Positions 36,144-44,003 of a stretch of DNA of 64,000 bases are shown piece after piece; within the stretch, counting starts at the first letter, position 1; every line of letters begins with the position of its first letter. The notes under the pieces were generated by a model. The model had not been told where the DNA came from. It did no database searches and worked only from the letters and a program-made list of their open reading frames with translations. Origin of the DNA: Bacteroidaceae bacterium (GTDB lineage: Bacteria; Bacteroidota; Bacteroidia; Bacteroidales; Bacteroidaceae); contig JAFXNA010000013.1 in the NCBI GenBank assembly GCA_017529865.1, positions 1-64,000 on the forward strand, read 5' to 3'. The translations under genes and the position numbers were made by a program.

Positions 36144-37499
36144 ATGGTAAATGGGATGACAGAAGAAAAGGCGAAGTTCAACCGATTGTTTTGGCGCTTC
36201 ATGTGGTCATCTATTCTGATTGCCCTATCGGGCTGTCTTGGTAATGTGGTGGATGCTATCATCGTGGGTAATCTCATTGACGAAAATGCTGTAAGTGCCA
36301 TCAATATGAGCAAGCCTTTCGTGCAATTCATGTTCACTCTCAGCATGCTTTTGTCAACAGGTGCAGGTATGTTGGTAGGCAAAGAACTGGGCAAGAAAGA
36401 CATACAGAGAGCTGCTTACATCTATACGCTATCGATAGCTATGTGCATGGCTGTCGGATTGCTGATTGCGCTTTGCGGCGTTTTCATTCCGAATGCCGTT
36501 ACAAGTGTGCTATGCGATGCATCACACCAGTTCCTCTATCAACCCACGTACGATTATCTACGAATCATGTTGCTGGGCGCTCCGGTCTATATGATGATGT
36601 GGGCACTATGTACGATGGCAGGTGTTGATGGCAGTCCGCGACTTGTATCTATTGCCATCCTTATCGATAATGCTGTCAACCTGTCGTGCGACATCATTTT
36701 CATCAAATGGTTCGATTTGGGTATCGCGGGTTCTTCATTGGCTACCATCGTGGGCCATATTGTTGGCATTGCCATTATGTGCTGGCACTTCCATTACAAA
36801 GACAACCATCTGAAAGCCTCTCCCCCCGCCCTCCCCTCAAAGGGATGGAGCCAAGAAATGATGAAGGCCTTGAAACAAATCATCTCTGAGGGAGCACCGC
36901 TAGCTATCGCGTCTATCTGCCTGACATTGCTGATGTACAGTGCCAACAACATCATGCTCTCGACATTAGGACGTACCGGTATCTTCGCTTTTGCCCTTTG
37001 TATGAACCTGCTGCAGATATACAACCTCTTTGTGGCTGGTGTTTGTCGCACCATCCAGTCGTTAGGTTCCATTCAGGTGGGAAAGGGCGACAACGAAGCA
37101 TTCCGTATTGTATTGAGCAAGTCGTTCCGCTTCATCACTATAGCGATGATTGTCACTTGCATTGTCATTTGGATTGCACCAGAGGCTGTTGCAAGGTTCT
37201 TTGGAGCTAATGAGGCCGACCTCATTAGTGAGAGCAGTAAGGCCCTGCGTATCTTTGCCCTCAGTTTCATCCCCTTCTGCTACATCTACGTGCTGATGAT
37301 TGTCTACAAACTTTACAGCCATCACCGCATGGCGCTCTTCATCTCTTTTGCGCTATCGCTGACCGTCATACCCGTACTATGGATTCTCTCTCGTATCGCT
37401 CCACAACTGTTATGGTATAGCTATCTGATAGCTTATGCCATCGAGGCCCTACTCATCATTCTCTTCCACCGTATGGGAAAACTTAAATTTAGACTTTAG
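36144..37499 (+). CDS. MATE family efflux transporter
   Basis: Na+- or H+-driven multidrug/metabolite exporter of the inner membrane. 451 residues with about 12 helices in two similar halves; GNVVDAIIVGNLI and SINMSKPFVQF-like motifs in the first half and a matching NNIMLSTLGRTGI block in the second. The ATG at 36144 needs no in-frame ATG upstream; a short ATGGTTAAATGG repeat precedes it, so the start could be 36153. Position directly behind the NRPS suggests export of its product. A G/C-rich palindrome adds residues in the loop joining the halves. Confidence 0.9.
   Translation: MVNGMTEEKAKFNRLFWRFMWSSILIALSGCLGNVVDAIIVGNLIDENAVSAINMSKPFVQFMFTLSMLLSTGAGMLVGKELGKKDIQRAAYIYTLSIAMCMAVGLLIALCGVFIPNAVTSVLCDASHQFLYQPTYDYLRIMLLGAPVYMMMWALCTMAGVDGSPRLVSIAILIDNAVNLSCDIIFIKWFDLGIAGSSLATIVGHIVGIAIMCWHFHYKDNHLKASPPALPSKGWSQEMMKALKQIISEGAPLAIASICLTLLMYSANNIMLSTLGRTGIFAFALCMNLLQIYNLFVAGVCRTIQSLGSIQVGKGDNEAFRIVLSKSFRFITIAMIVTCIVIWIAPEAVARFFGANEADLISESSKALRIFALSFIPFCYIYVLMIVYKLYSHHRMALFISFALSLTVIPVLWILSRIAPQLLWYSYLIAYAIEALLIILFHRMGKLKFRL
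36811..36847 (+). repeat. G/C-rich repeat inside the MATE gene
   Basis: CCTCTCCCCCCGCCCTCCCC then TCAAAGGGATGG, in frame, encoding ASPPALPSKGW in the cytoplasmic loop between the two six-helix halves. Confidence 0.65.
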
Positions 37500-37572
37500 A
37501 AAAATGTAAAAATTAAAAATTATATAATGTAAAAATGAGTTAAACGGTAAACCATAAACAGTAAACAGTAAA

Positions 37573-38157
37573 ATGTTAGTCTTGCTTCATGATTATCCGC
37601 AGACAGTTACTCAAGAAGAGTTACAAAGAGACCTTCTGCTGCTTCCAGAATGGCGGCAGCAGAAGGTTCTTTCCTTCCGGTTTCTGATTGACCGTGTTCT
37701 CTCTGCCAAAGCTTACCTGTTACTTTGTCAAGGATTGCGTCAGAAATATGGTATTACCGAAATGCCTTCGTTCGACTATGTAGGTCACGAAAAACCTATT
37801 CTGCATGGTTTTCCAGACATTCACTTTAACCTGAGCCACTGTCGACGAGGCGTTCTCTGCGTGATTGATGATGAACCTGTGGGCTGCGATATCGAGGAGA
37901 TAGAACCACAACTCGACCTTGATCTCGTCAACCATTGTTTCAACGAGCATGAGGCCGCTTCCATCACTTCGAGCGACAACCCCTGTATCACCTTTACGCG
38001 CTTGTGGACAATGAAAGAGGCGTCACTGAAACTTACTGGTGAAGGCATCAGCGATGACCTTCCCTCATTGTTTGAGCGCACATCCCCTACTTATCGGTTT
38101 CTCACCCGTGAATGCCCCGACCATCACTTTGTTTATAGCGTAGCAAGGGAAATGTAA
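37573..38157 (+). CDS. 4'-phosphopantetheinyl transferase, Sfp type
   Basis: Transfers the phosphopantetheine arm of CoA to carrier-protein serines. The 194-residue protein shows the family motifs: HFNLSHCRRGVLC, VGCDIEEIEP (Mg2+ and CoA binding) and FTRLWTMKEASLKLTGEGI (WxxKEAxxK). As the gene right after the NRPS and MATE, it very likely activates T1 and T2. It lies 73 bases behind the MATE gene in a spacer of GTAAACAGTAAA repeats. Confidence 0.93.
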   Translation: MLVLLHDYPQTVTQEELQRDLLLLPEWRQQKVLSFRFLIDRVLSAKAYLLLCQGLRQKYGITEMPSFDYVGHEKPILHGFPDIHFNLSHCRRGVLCVIDDEPVGCDIEEIEPQLDLDLVNHCFNEHEAASITSSDNPCITFTRLWTMKEASLKLTGEGISDDLPSLFERTSPTYRFLTRECPDHHFVYSVAREM

Positions 38158-38677
38158 AAATTAAGATGAGAAGAGGAGTTAACGGAGTTAGAAGAAGTTA
38201 GCGGCCTTACGGCCTCGAAGTTAACGACAATAGACTGCTGAGAAAGTAGTGACAGCCTTCGACGTGAGCTCAGGCCGAATGTGAGTGAAAAGTAGTGACA
38301 GGAGTGGCAGACGATACCAAAGGATGGGAACAACAACAGCATAGTTCCGTCTACACTCCTCTACTCCTGAACTCCTGCACTCCTAAAAATAATTTCGAGC
38401 GAAGCAATAACTTCAAATAAAATAAATGGTTAAACAGTAAACCGAAAACAGTAAACGGTAAACTATCTTCGTTTTCGCTTCGCGCAAAATGCTACGCCTC
38501 AATAATGTTCAAACAAGCTTGACATTATGTTCGGCTTAATCGCATTTTTCACTTCGTGCAAAATGCTATCGCTCGGCAATTTAAACAAGCTTAATTGCTC
38601 TCGCTTAATCGCATTTTTCGTAGCGAAGCGTTGCGTAGCGTCAGCGTATCGTAACGAAGTGTATCGTAGCGAAGCGT
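38158..38677. repeat. Gene-free 520-bp repeat region
   Basis: No gene seen. From left to right: a GGCCTTACGGCC hairpin (about 38193), a core copy of the NRPS repeat (38255-38279), GTAAACAGTAAAC tracts (38433-38462), two similar units centred on AAACAAGCTT (about 38500 and 38585) whose flanks pair (AATAATGT/ACATTATG and GCAATT/AATTGC), and a run of GTAGCGAAGCG/GTATCG units (38625-38670) up to the kinase stop. Confidence 0.7.
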
Positions 38678-40648
38678 TTAGTGTCTAATCGGTAATGTCA
38701 GGACGAATCGGGTACCATCGGTGTAGGTCTCATCAAGGGTAAGGTCGCCACCAAGAAGATGTGCAGTATGACGACTCAAAGGGAGTCCCAATCCTATACC
38801 TTCAGTAAAGGAGTCGAGCTTGATGAACGGAGTGAAGATACACTCGCGGTTTTCGGATGAGATTCCCATTCCAGTGTCAGTGACGGTGAACAGAACTGTA
38901 TCGTCGTTCTGACGTTCGCAAGCAATAGTGATTGACCCTTCGGGCGTGAAGCGGAGAGCATTGATAACTAGTTCGGTAAGGATGGAGATGACAGCCTCAC
39001 GATCGGTACGGATGGTAAAATCGTCGGACACGGTACTCTCAACTACGACGGACAGTGTCGCTGGTACCTGAGTGCTGATTGCTTCGACAGTATCACGGCA
39101 AAGCGTATTGCAGGCAATATCGGTCGAGTGGTCGGTAGATGTATTGGTGACCGAAGTGGCTGTGAGCATATGGACGATACGTGCAACGACCTTGACACTT
39201 GACTTCATGTGGTCGAACAGCTCGGTCAGTTCCGTTTCCGACATATCGGGATAGTTCGTGGCGATGACCTGAGCGAAACCTATGATGATATTCAGTGGGG
39301 TACGAACCTGATGCGTCATGTTCTGAATGAAGGATGTCTTGCGCTCATCAGCCTCACGTGCTAGCCTATAAGCCTGTTGCAATTCCTGATTACGTTGCTC
39401 CATCTCGGCATTGATGTGGTGTAGTTCGGACACATGGTCGTTAAGCGATTGGAGCATCCTCACAAAACTGTTTTGCAGTTGTCCGATCGTATCAACGCGT
39501 TTGCTTACCAAGCCCCCCAGCCACGTCGAGGGAGAAGAAGCCCTCTCCGACTCCCCCTCAAGGGGGAGGGATGAGTTTAGAGTGGAAAGTGAAGAGGTTT
39601 TCGTTATTTCGCGTAAAGATTTCGCAAGTAGGTTGATGGGTACCACTGCATTACGTATAATCAGATAGCATGATAAGAGCAGCAGCAACAGGAAGAGGAC
39701 AATGATGGCCCATACGATGTTAAGCATACGATTATAGCTGTCGAAAACGTCACTGTCGGAACAAACAATTGCGATGCTCCATCCCGTGTGCTCCATTGGA
39801 CGGTAGAACAGCCGGGCTGGCTGTCCGTCGACCACCATCGCCCATTCGCCACTCTGCCCTGATATCATAGAACGACCAAGTGGGATGACATCCTCGCGAG
39901 CTTGCGGGTCGGGGTCAGAGAAGATGGATTCGCGTACCTGTTTCAGCGTATCAGGGTGAACGATGTAGCGTCCTTTGTGATCGAGCATAATGGCTGAGGA
40001 ATTGGGGAACGGTTTGACGGCCGTTAACGTCTGTGACAACCATAAAAGCGAGAGGTCGCTACATACCACACCTATGATTTGGGCATCGGGACCGTAAATC
40101 GGTGCGGTGAACGAGAAATAATAGCGCGGTATGGTATCAATACCAGGAACGGCATACTCGTAAGGATCGAGCCAAGTGCCCATCTTCAGTTCTATTGGTG
40201 TCTTGTACCAGTAGTCGTCATTATATTCGTAATCGTCCTTAAACATGCAGTAAATGCTATCGGGCTTACGATAGGAGTAGGTCGTAAACCTTTCACAGCC
40301 ATCAAGAAAACCTGCTTCAAAGGCTATCGTGAACCCCTGAAGAACGGGATTCTCTACGACCATCTGCCGGGTAATTGCAAACAGGGAATCGGGGTCGGTG
40401 GTATTGCTGGCTCTACGTCCCATTTCGAGGGTAGCCTGCTCCGTACGCTCAATGATGCCCGAAATGTCGGTCACCGTTTCGTCGAGTACCTGCATAGCAT
40501 GATCTTCCGCGGCCTGATGAACATAATGCTTCGTCTGGATGAACAGCAGTCCCATCGTCACACCTAACACACTGCCTGCGACTAGCAGGATGAGCAAGCC
40601 AAGCCGCAGTGAAAGGTGTTGCTGTATGTATACAATGAGACGTTTCAT
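38678..40648 (-). CDS. Hybrid-free sensor histidine kinase with periplasmic Cache domain
   Basis: A 656-residue inner-membrane kinase. N-terminal helix (LGLLILLVAGSVLGVTMGLL), dCache sensor (about 40-300), second helix (IVWAIIVLFLLLLLLSCYLI), HAMP, coiled coil, DHp with the phospho-acceptor His in MTHQVRTPLN, and HATPase with LVINALRFT (N box), DTGMGIS (G1) and GIGLGLPLSR (G2). No receiver domain and no adjacent response regulator gene, so the partner is elsewhere. The HAMP linker carries an insertion made of two repeat types. The sensor resembles the Cache domain of the SpoIIE protein. Confidence 0.9.
   Translation of the reverse strand: MKRLIVYIQQHLSLRLGLLILLVAGSVLGVTMGLLFIQTKHYVHQAAEDHAMQVLDETVTDISGIIERTEQATLEMGRRASNTTDPDSLFAITRQMVVENPVLQGFTIAFEAGFLDGCERFTTYSYRKPDSIYCMFKDDYEYNDDYWYKTPIELKMGTWLDPYEYAVPGIDTIPRYYFSFTAPIYGPDAQIIGVVCSDLSLLWLSQTLTAVKPFPNSSAIMLDHKGRYIVHPDTLKQVRESIFSDPDPQAREDVIPLGRSMISGQSGEWAMVVDGQPARLFYRPMEHTGWSIAIVCSDSDVFDSYNRMLNIVWAIIVLFLLLLLLSCYLIIRNAVVPINLLAKSLREITKTSSLSTLNSSLPLEGESERASSPSTWLGGLVSKRVDTIGQLQNSFVRMLQSLNDHVSELHHINAEMEQRNQELQQAYRLAREADERKTSFIQNMTHQVRTPLNIIIGFAQVIATNYPDMSETELTELFDHMKSSVKVVARIVHMLTATSVTNTSTDHSTDIACNTLCRDTVEAISTQVPATLSVVVESTVSDDFTIRTDREAVISILTELVINALRFTPEGSITIACERQNDDTVLFTVTDTGMGISSENRECIFTPFIKLDSFTEGIGLGLPLSRHTAHLLGGDLTLDETYTDGTRFVLTLPIRH
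39508..39606 (-). repeat. Composite repeat inserted in the HAMP linker of the histidine kinase
   Basis: On the coding strand an AAAACCTCTTCACTTTCCAC-type tract is followed by CCCTCCCCCTTGAGGGGGAG and a second G/C-rich arm. It encodes roughly TSSLSTLNSSLPLEGESERA and the following Pro/Gly residues. Confidence 0.75.
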
Positions 40649-40764
40649 CTAATATCTACATTTAGTTTATAGTTTAATGTTTATAGTTTAAAGACAGTTT
40701 TTAAGTTTATAGTAGCCAGTAAATTTTCTTGTTCAACTTTCAACTATTAACTTTACACTTTCTC

Positions 40765-40935
40765 TCTCTCCCCCTCGGGGGGCATCGCGGTATCATAGCG
40801 ATGCTTGCGACGACCGAGCGTAATAGAAGCTCGGTTTGCGACGACGAGAGATTTATCTCTCCAAAGGAGGACTCAAAGAGTCTTTAGGTTTATCTTCCCC
40901 AAGGAGGCACGAGGTGCATTGGAGAGGGGCTTTCT
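40765..40935. repeat. Modular hairpin array joined by TTGCGACGA
   Basis: In order: a CCCCCTCGGGGGG palindrome, GCATCGC/GCGATGC hairpin, TTGCGACGA, CCGAGC/GCTCGG hairpin, TTTGCGACGA, GAGAGAT/ATCTCTC hairpin, CTCAAAGAGTC, then a broken G/C-rich arm ending GGAGAGGGG. The 3' end of the HAMP protein gene lies inside this block. Confidence 0.75.
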
Positions 40936-41586
40936 AAAATCTAACATCTGGTCGAGCAAGTCTGTCACAGCTTCTGAATGAGTCAGCATTTGCCCCTTTA
41001 GTTTTATCATGTCAGGTTTCGACATTTCAGCATGATGGTCGCTCAGCAGGTTTGTCAGTTTGTCGATATCCTCAACCTTCTGTCCCATTTGAGTGGTCAT
41101 TCGCCCGAGAAACTGCGCTTTCACACCATCGGCATCACGTGTCTGCTGGTAGGCACGTTCCAATTCGAGGTTTTGAGCGCTCAACTCCTCACGTTTTCCG
41201 TTCAATTCTGATATATAGCCAGCCAGCGATTGTTGCATCTTGGCAAAACTATTCTGAAGCTGACCAATCTCATCCCTCTGTCCTGTGTTTGGCACGTTTT
41301 CGTCAATCTTGCCGTCAGCAATGCGTTGTGCCGCAGATGCCAGCAGATCCAACGGATGCAGATAATGTCTGACAATCAACCAACAGAGTACGCCAAGGAT
41401 GATAATGCTCACAACCACCGTCACGAGTGACGTAATCATCAGTCTGCGACCCGAACCCTCATCAGTCAAGACAATATTCGTGAAATGTGACATCAGCAAC
41501 AGAAAGACAACCATGATAACAGCTGCGAACGTCACTATCCACAGGGTTATCCGCGCTGAAAATGAACGTTTGATGCGTGAAATCAT
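40873..41586 (-). CDS. HAMP/DHp-like protein without phospho-acceptor His or ATPase domain
   Basis: A 237-residue membrane protein with two helices (about 12-32 and 50-70) enclosing a very short periplasmic loop. A HAMP domain follows (YLHPLDLLASAAQRIADGKI, TGQRDEIGQLQNSFAKM) and then a coiled-coil/DHp-like helix pair. Compared with the downstream kinase, FIQNMTHQVRTPLN corresponds to FLGRMTTQMGQKVE, so the His is replaced. The frame then stops within a hairpin array, with no HATPase. It could be a decayed kinase or a transmission adaptor for the adjacent solute-binding protein. Confidence 0.7.
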   Translation of the reverse strand: MISRIKRSFSARITLWIVTFAAVIMVVFLLLMSHFTNIVLTDEGSGRRLMITSLVTVVVSIIILGVLCWLIVRHYLHPLDLLASAAQRIADGKIDENVPNTGQRDEIGQLQNSFAKMQQSLAGYISELNGKREELSAQNLELERAYQQTRDADGVKAQFLGRMTTQMGQKVEDIDKLTNLLSDHHAEMSKPDMIKLKGQMLTHSEAVTDLLDQMLDFRKPLSNAPRASLGKINLKTL

Positions 41587-41671
41587 ATGACTGTTTAAAA
41601 TGTAAAAAATATATAATTATAAAATGTGAAAAAACAGTAAACGGTAAACAGTAAACTGTAAACCACAAAGT

Positions 41672-42535
41672 CTAGTAACCATACACCAATCCATACTTCT
41701 GGTGTAGTTGGCGAAGTGAACCATCAGACTTCATCTGACGGATTACATCGTTCACTAGTTGTAGTAAATCGTCCTGCCCCTTCCGCATCAGTACGCCGAT
41801 TTCGCCATTATTGAATGGCTCGTTCAGGAGCGGGGCAGCCAGTCGGGGGTCTGTCTGAACATAGTAAGGAGCCTCCGTTATCTCTGTGATCATCACATCG
41901 GCCTTCCCCTCTGCTATGAGCGATGGGATCTCTTCGTTCTTCTCATGAACGATGATAGTAGCATGAGTGAGGTTCTCGTTGGCGAACTTCTCATTCAAAC
42001 CGCCAGGATTCACCATCACACGGACCTCCGGTTTGTCGATGTCTGCCAACGACCGAAAACGCTCTGCATCCGTAGCTCTGCAAAGGATAGTCTTACCATT
42101 AACCAGATAACCATCGCTCATCAACATGGTTTCACGACGGGCATCGGTGATGGTGATGCCACCTATAGCGAGGTCAAACATCTGAGGCTCTGCCAGTACG
42201 TCAGCTGTTAAGGTAGGCCATGAAGTCTTTACGAACACAATGCTTACGCCCAATCCGGATGCTATCTCGTCAGCCATTTCGATGCAGAAGCCCCAATACT
42301 TACCTGTTTCCGGCTCACAGAACGACAAAGGTCTGTAGTCACCGGTCGTACCGATGAAAATCTTACCACGCTGCTTGATTCGTTCTATCGTTGGCAGGGA
42401 AGAAGGATTCTCGTCGGTTGAAGAGCAAGAGGCAAACGTCACTGACGCGTAGATAGCGAGTACGAATATAAGCAAACTCACGTAGCCTTTTCCTGCCACG
42501 AAAGACTTGTTATCGTTGACAATCCGGTCAGTCAT
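41672..42535 (-). CDS. Family 3 solute-binding lipoprotein (amino-acid-binding or PheC-like)
   Basis: The start is set at MTDRIVNDN, 91 codons inside the longest frame, because it begins a lipoprotein signal (FVLAIYASVTFASC) and lies behind a -7 element; the upstream part overlaps the divergent gene. The mature part is an SBP_bac_3 fold: GKIFIGTTGDYRPLSF, GFCIEMADEIASGLG, FDLAIGGITITDARRETMLMS. No ABC permease or ATPase is nearby. Similar sequences are also annotated as cyclohexadienyl dehydratase, so an enzyme is possible; I see no residue that decides. The next genes downstream are HAMP signalling proteins. Confidence 0.82.
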   Translation of the reverse strand: MTDRIVNDNKSFVAGKGYVSLLIFVLAIYASVTFASCSSTDENPSSLPTIERIKQRGKIFIGTTGDYRPLSFCEPETGKYWGFCIEMADEIASGLGVSIVFVKTSWPTLTADVLAEPQMFDLAIGGITITDARRETMLMSDGYLVNGKTILCRATDAERFRSLADIDKPEVRVMVNPGGLNEKFANENLTHATIIVHEKNEEIPSLIAEGKADVMITEITEAPYYVQTDPRLAAPLLNEPFNNGEIGVLMRKGQDDLLQLVNDVIRQMKSDGSLRQLHQKYGLVYGY

Positions 42536-42561
42536 ATCGCAAAACACATTAAAATTTGGCA

Positions 42562-42599
42562 CAAATATAGTGATTATTCCGTAATTATCGCTAAATTTG
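42562..42599. promoter_or_regulatory. Divergent -7 elements between the solute-binding protein and the acetyltransferase
   Basis: TATATTTG on the minus strand (42562-42569) points to the solute-binding gene. TAAATTTG on the plus strand (42592-42599) points to the acetyltransferase gene. Both match TAnnTTTG and both are followed by GTGCC, a small symmetric arrangement. Confidence 0.65.
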
Positions 42600-42643
42600 T
42601 GCCTGAAAATGAAAAAAATTTTGGTTTTATAAGCATTATTCAG

Positions 42644-43177
42644 ATGATTAGTGGCATTCATAGATATCAAATCACGGCAACCGATACCATCGACGAGCAG
42701 TTGAAGCAGCTCTATCAAACGGCATTCCCTGAGAACGAACAAATTCCCTGGAACGACCTGGTACGGCTGATTGGCGAGATGCACCTTGACTTCACAGCCT
42801 ACTATCAAGGCGAAGACCTCATCGGCTTCACGATAGTCTATCCACGACCATCATTCAATTGGTACTGGTATTTTGCTGTGAAGGAAGAATTGCGTGGAAA
42901 GGGATTAGGCCAGCAAATACTGACGGCCCTTATCGAAAAGTACAAGGGACAGTCCTGTGTTCTCGACATGGAATCGCCCCGCCAGCCATGCAATAACGCG
43001 GAGCAAAGGCAGCGCCGCCATGCCTTCTATCTACGCAATGGATTCCGTGACACGAACCTATATCGTACGTACGATGATATCGAGATGACCATCATGATGA
43101 TGGGCGATGACATCTTCACCATGCAGGATTGGGATGCCATCGTTGCCGAATTAAGGAAATACTGGACGTGGGACTAA
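42644..43177 (+). CDS. GNAT family N-acetyltransferase
   Basis: 177 residues, with the acetyl-CoA-binding motif ELRGKGLGQQILTALIEKYK (R/Q-x-x-G-x-G/A) in the middle and FYLRNGFRDT near the end. The ATG giving MISGIHRYQI is preferred, since upstream alternatives fall on the -7 element. Substrate unknown. A very small gene follows after 17 bases. Confidence 0.85.
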   Translation: MISGIHRYQITATDTIDEQLKQLYQTAFPENEQIPWNDLVRLIGEMHLDFTAYYQGEDLIGFTIVYPRPSFNWYWYFAVKEELRGKGLGQQILTALIEKYKGQSCVLDMESPRQPCNNAEQRQRRHAFYLRNGFRDTNLYRTYDDIEMTIMMMGDDIFTMQDWDAIVAELRKYWTWD

Positions 43178-43194
43178 CAAAAAGAAAAACCGAT

Positions 43195-43344
43195 ATGGGA
43201 TACATGAATCGCTTTACAACATCCGAAGAGAGGCGTCGTGACGAACTCATCCGCATCATCGAATGTTCTGTGGAGAAACTGATGCTCGACGAACTCGAAG
43301 CATTATACTACGATATGACCACAAAATCATATATCAACGACTGA
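43195..43344 (+). CDS. Small hypothetical protein (49 aa)
   Basis: Starts MGYMNRFTTSEERRRDELIR and continues as a predicted helix with many Glu, Leu and Arg residues, ending TTKSYIND. No membrane helix. It is spaced 17 bases after the acetyltransferase gene and ends exactly before a -7-like element, which fits a real short gene. Alternative start at 43204. Confidence 0.45.
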   Translation: MGYMNRFTTSEERRRDELIRIIECSVEKLMLDELEALYYDMTTKSYIND

Positions 43345-44003
43345 CATATCTTTGTAGTCAAGCATTCCAACGTCTGTATTCAAGAAGTACAGCCGCTGTA
43401 CTCCTTGAATACAACGGCTGAACATACCAAGCGCAGAAACGATATTCCTACTTCTTATACTTTAGCTCTCCATATCTCAACTTTGGCAGAAGGGAGGCTG
43501 TTCTTCCGTTCTATGTCATCCACCTTTCCTTGACACCTAATTATACAAAACAAAGGTTGATGTCATCCTTATCGGTGGCTCTTCAATGTTTATTAACGAT
43601 AACGTCAACGTGAACGTCAACTTTTCGTTTTCGTTTTGGTTTTGGTAGCGAAGCGTATCGTAGCAACGCAGTTGCGTATCGTAGGAGCTTGCTCCGTTGC
43701 GTACAGCGTAGCTATTATAATCCGCTTTTCATTCGCTCTAACAAGCGAGTTCGCAAGCTTTTCGCATACTCTTCGCAAGCTATTTGAGCTTGCCTGAGCT
43801 TGCGAACACCTTGCCATCACCTTGCGAACACCTTGCCTAGAGTATGCCAACACCTTGCCATCACCTTGCCTAGAATATAGTTTACGGTTTAAAGTTTACA
43901 GTTTACAGATTGTTTAACGAGAACGTCAACTTTTCGTTTTAGTTTACAGTTTACAGAGTTTTAGCTGAGTACAAGTCTTGTCCCTTGGCATCTTAATTGG
44001 CTG
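43345..44003. other. Gene-free 659-bp region with an orphan promoter and structured repeats
   Basis: TATCTTTG at 43347-43354 is followed by a long near-perfect inverted repeat (43376-43412). After about 43560 come AACGTCAACGTGAACGTCAA tracts, GTAGCGAAGCGTATCGTAGC units, a tandem CACCTTGCCATCACCTTGC block (43805-43870) and GTTTACAGTTTACAG tracts. No open frame of interest was seen on either strand. Confidence 0.65.
43376..43412. repeat. 37-bp near-perfect inverted repeat
   Basis: Arms GTATTCAAGAAGTACAGC and GCTGTACTCCTTGAATAC, 18 bases each with a single mismatch, around one central C. No T-run follows, so it is not a standard terminator. Confidence 0.85.

Noticed and set aside
40661..40872. 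Search for a frameshifted HATPase remnant behind the HAMP protein
   Set aside because: The DNA is AT-rich repeat and hairpin array; no N, G1 or G2 box residues appear in any frame.
43376..43412. Inverted repeat as terminator of the small 49-aa gene
   Set aside because: No T-run follows, and a promoter-like element lies between the gene and the repeat.
43805..43870. Tandem CACCTTGCCATCACCTTGC block as a CRISPR array
   Set aside because: Units are short and irregular with no unique spacers, and no cas genes are nearby.
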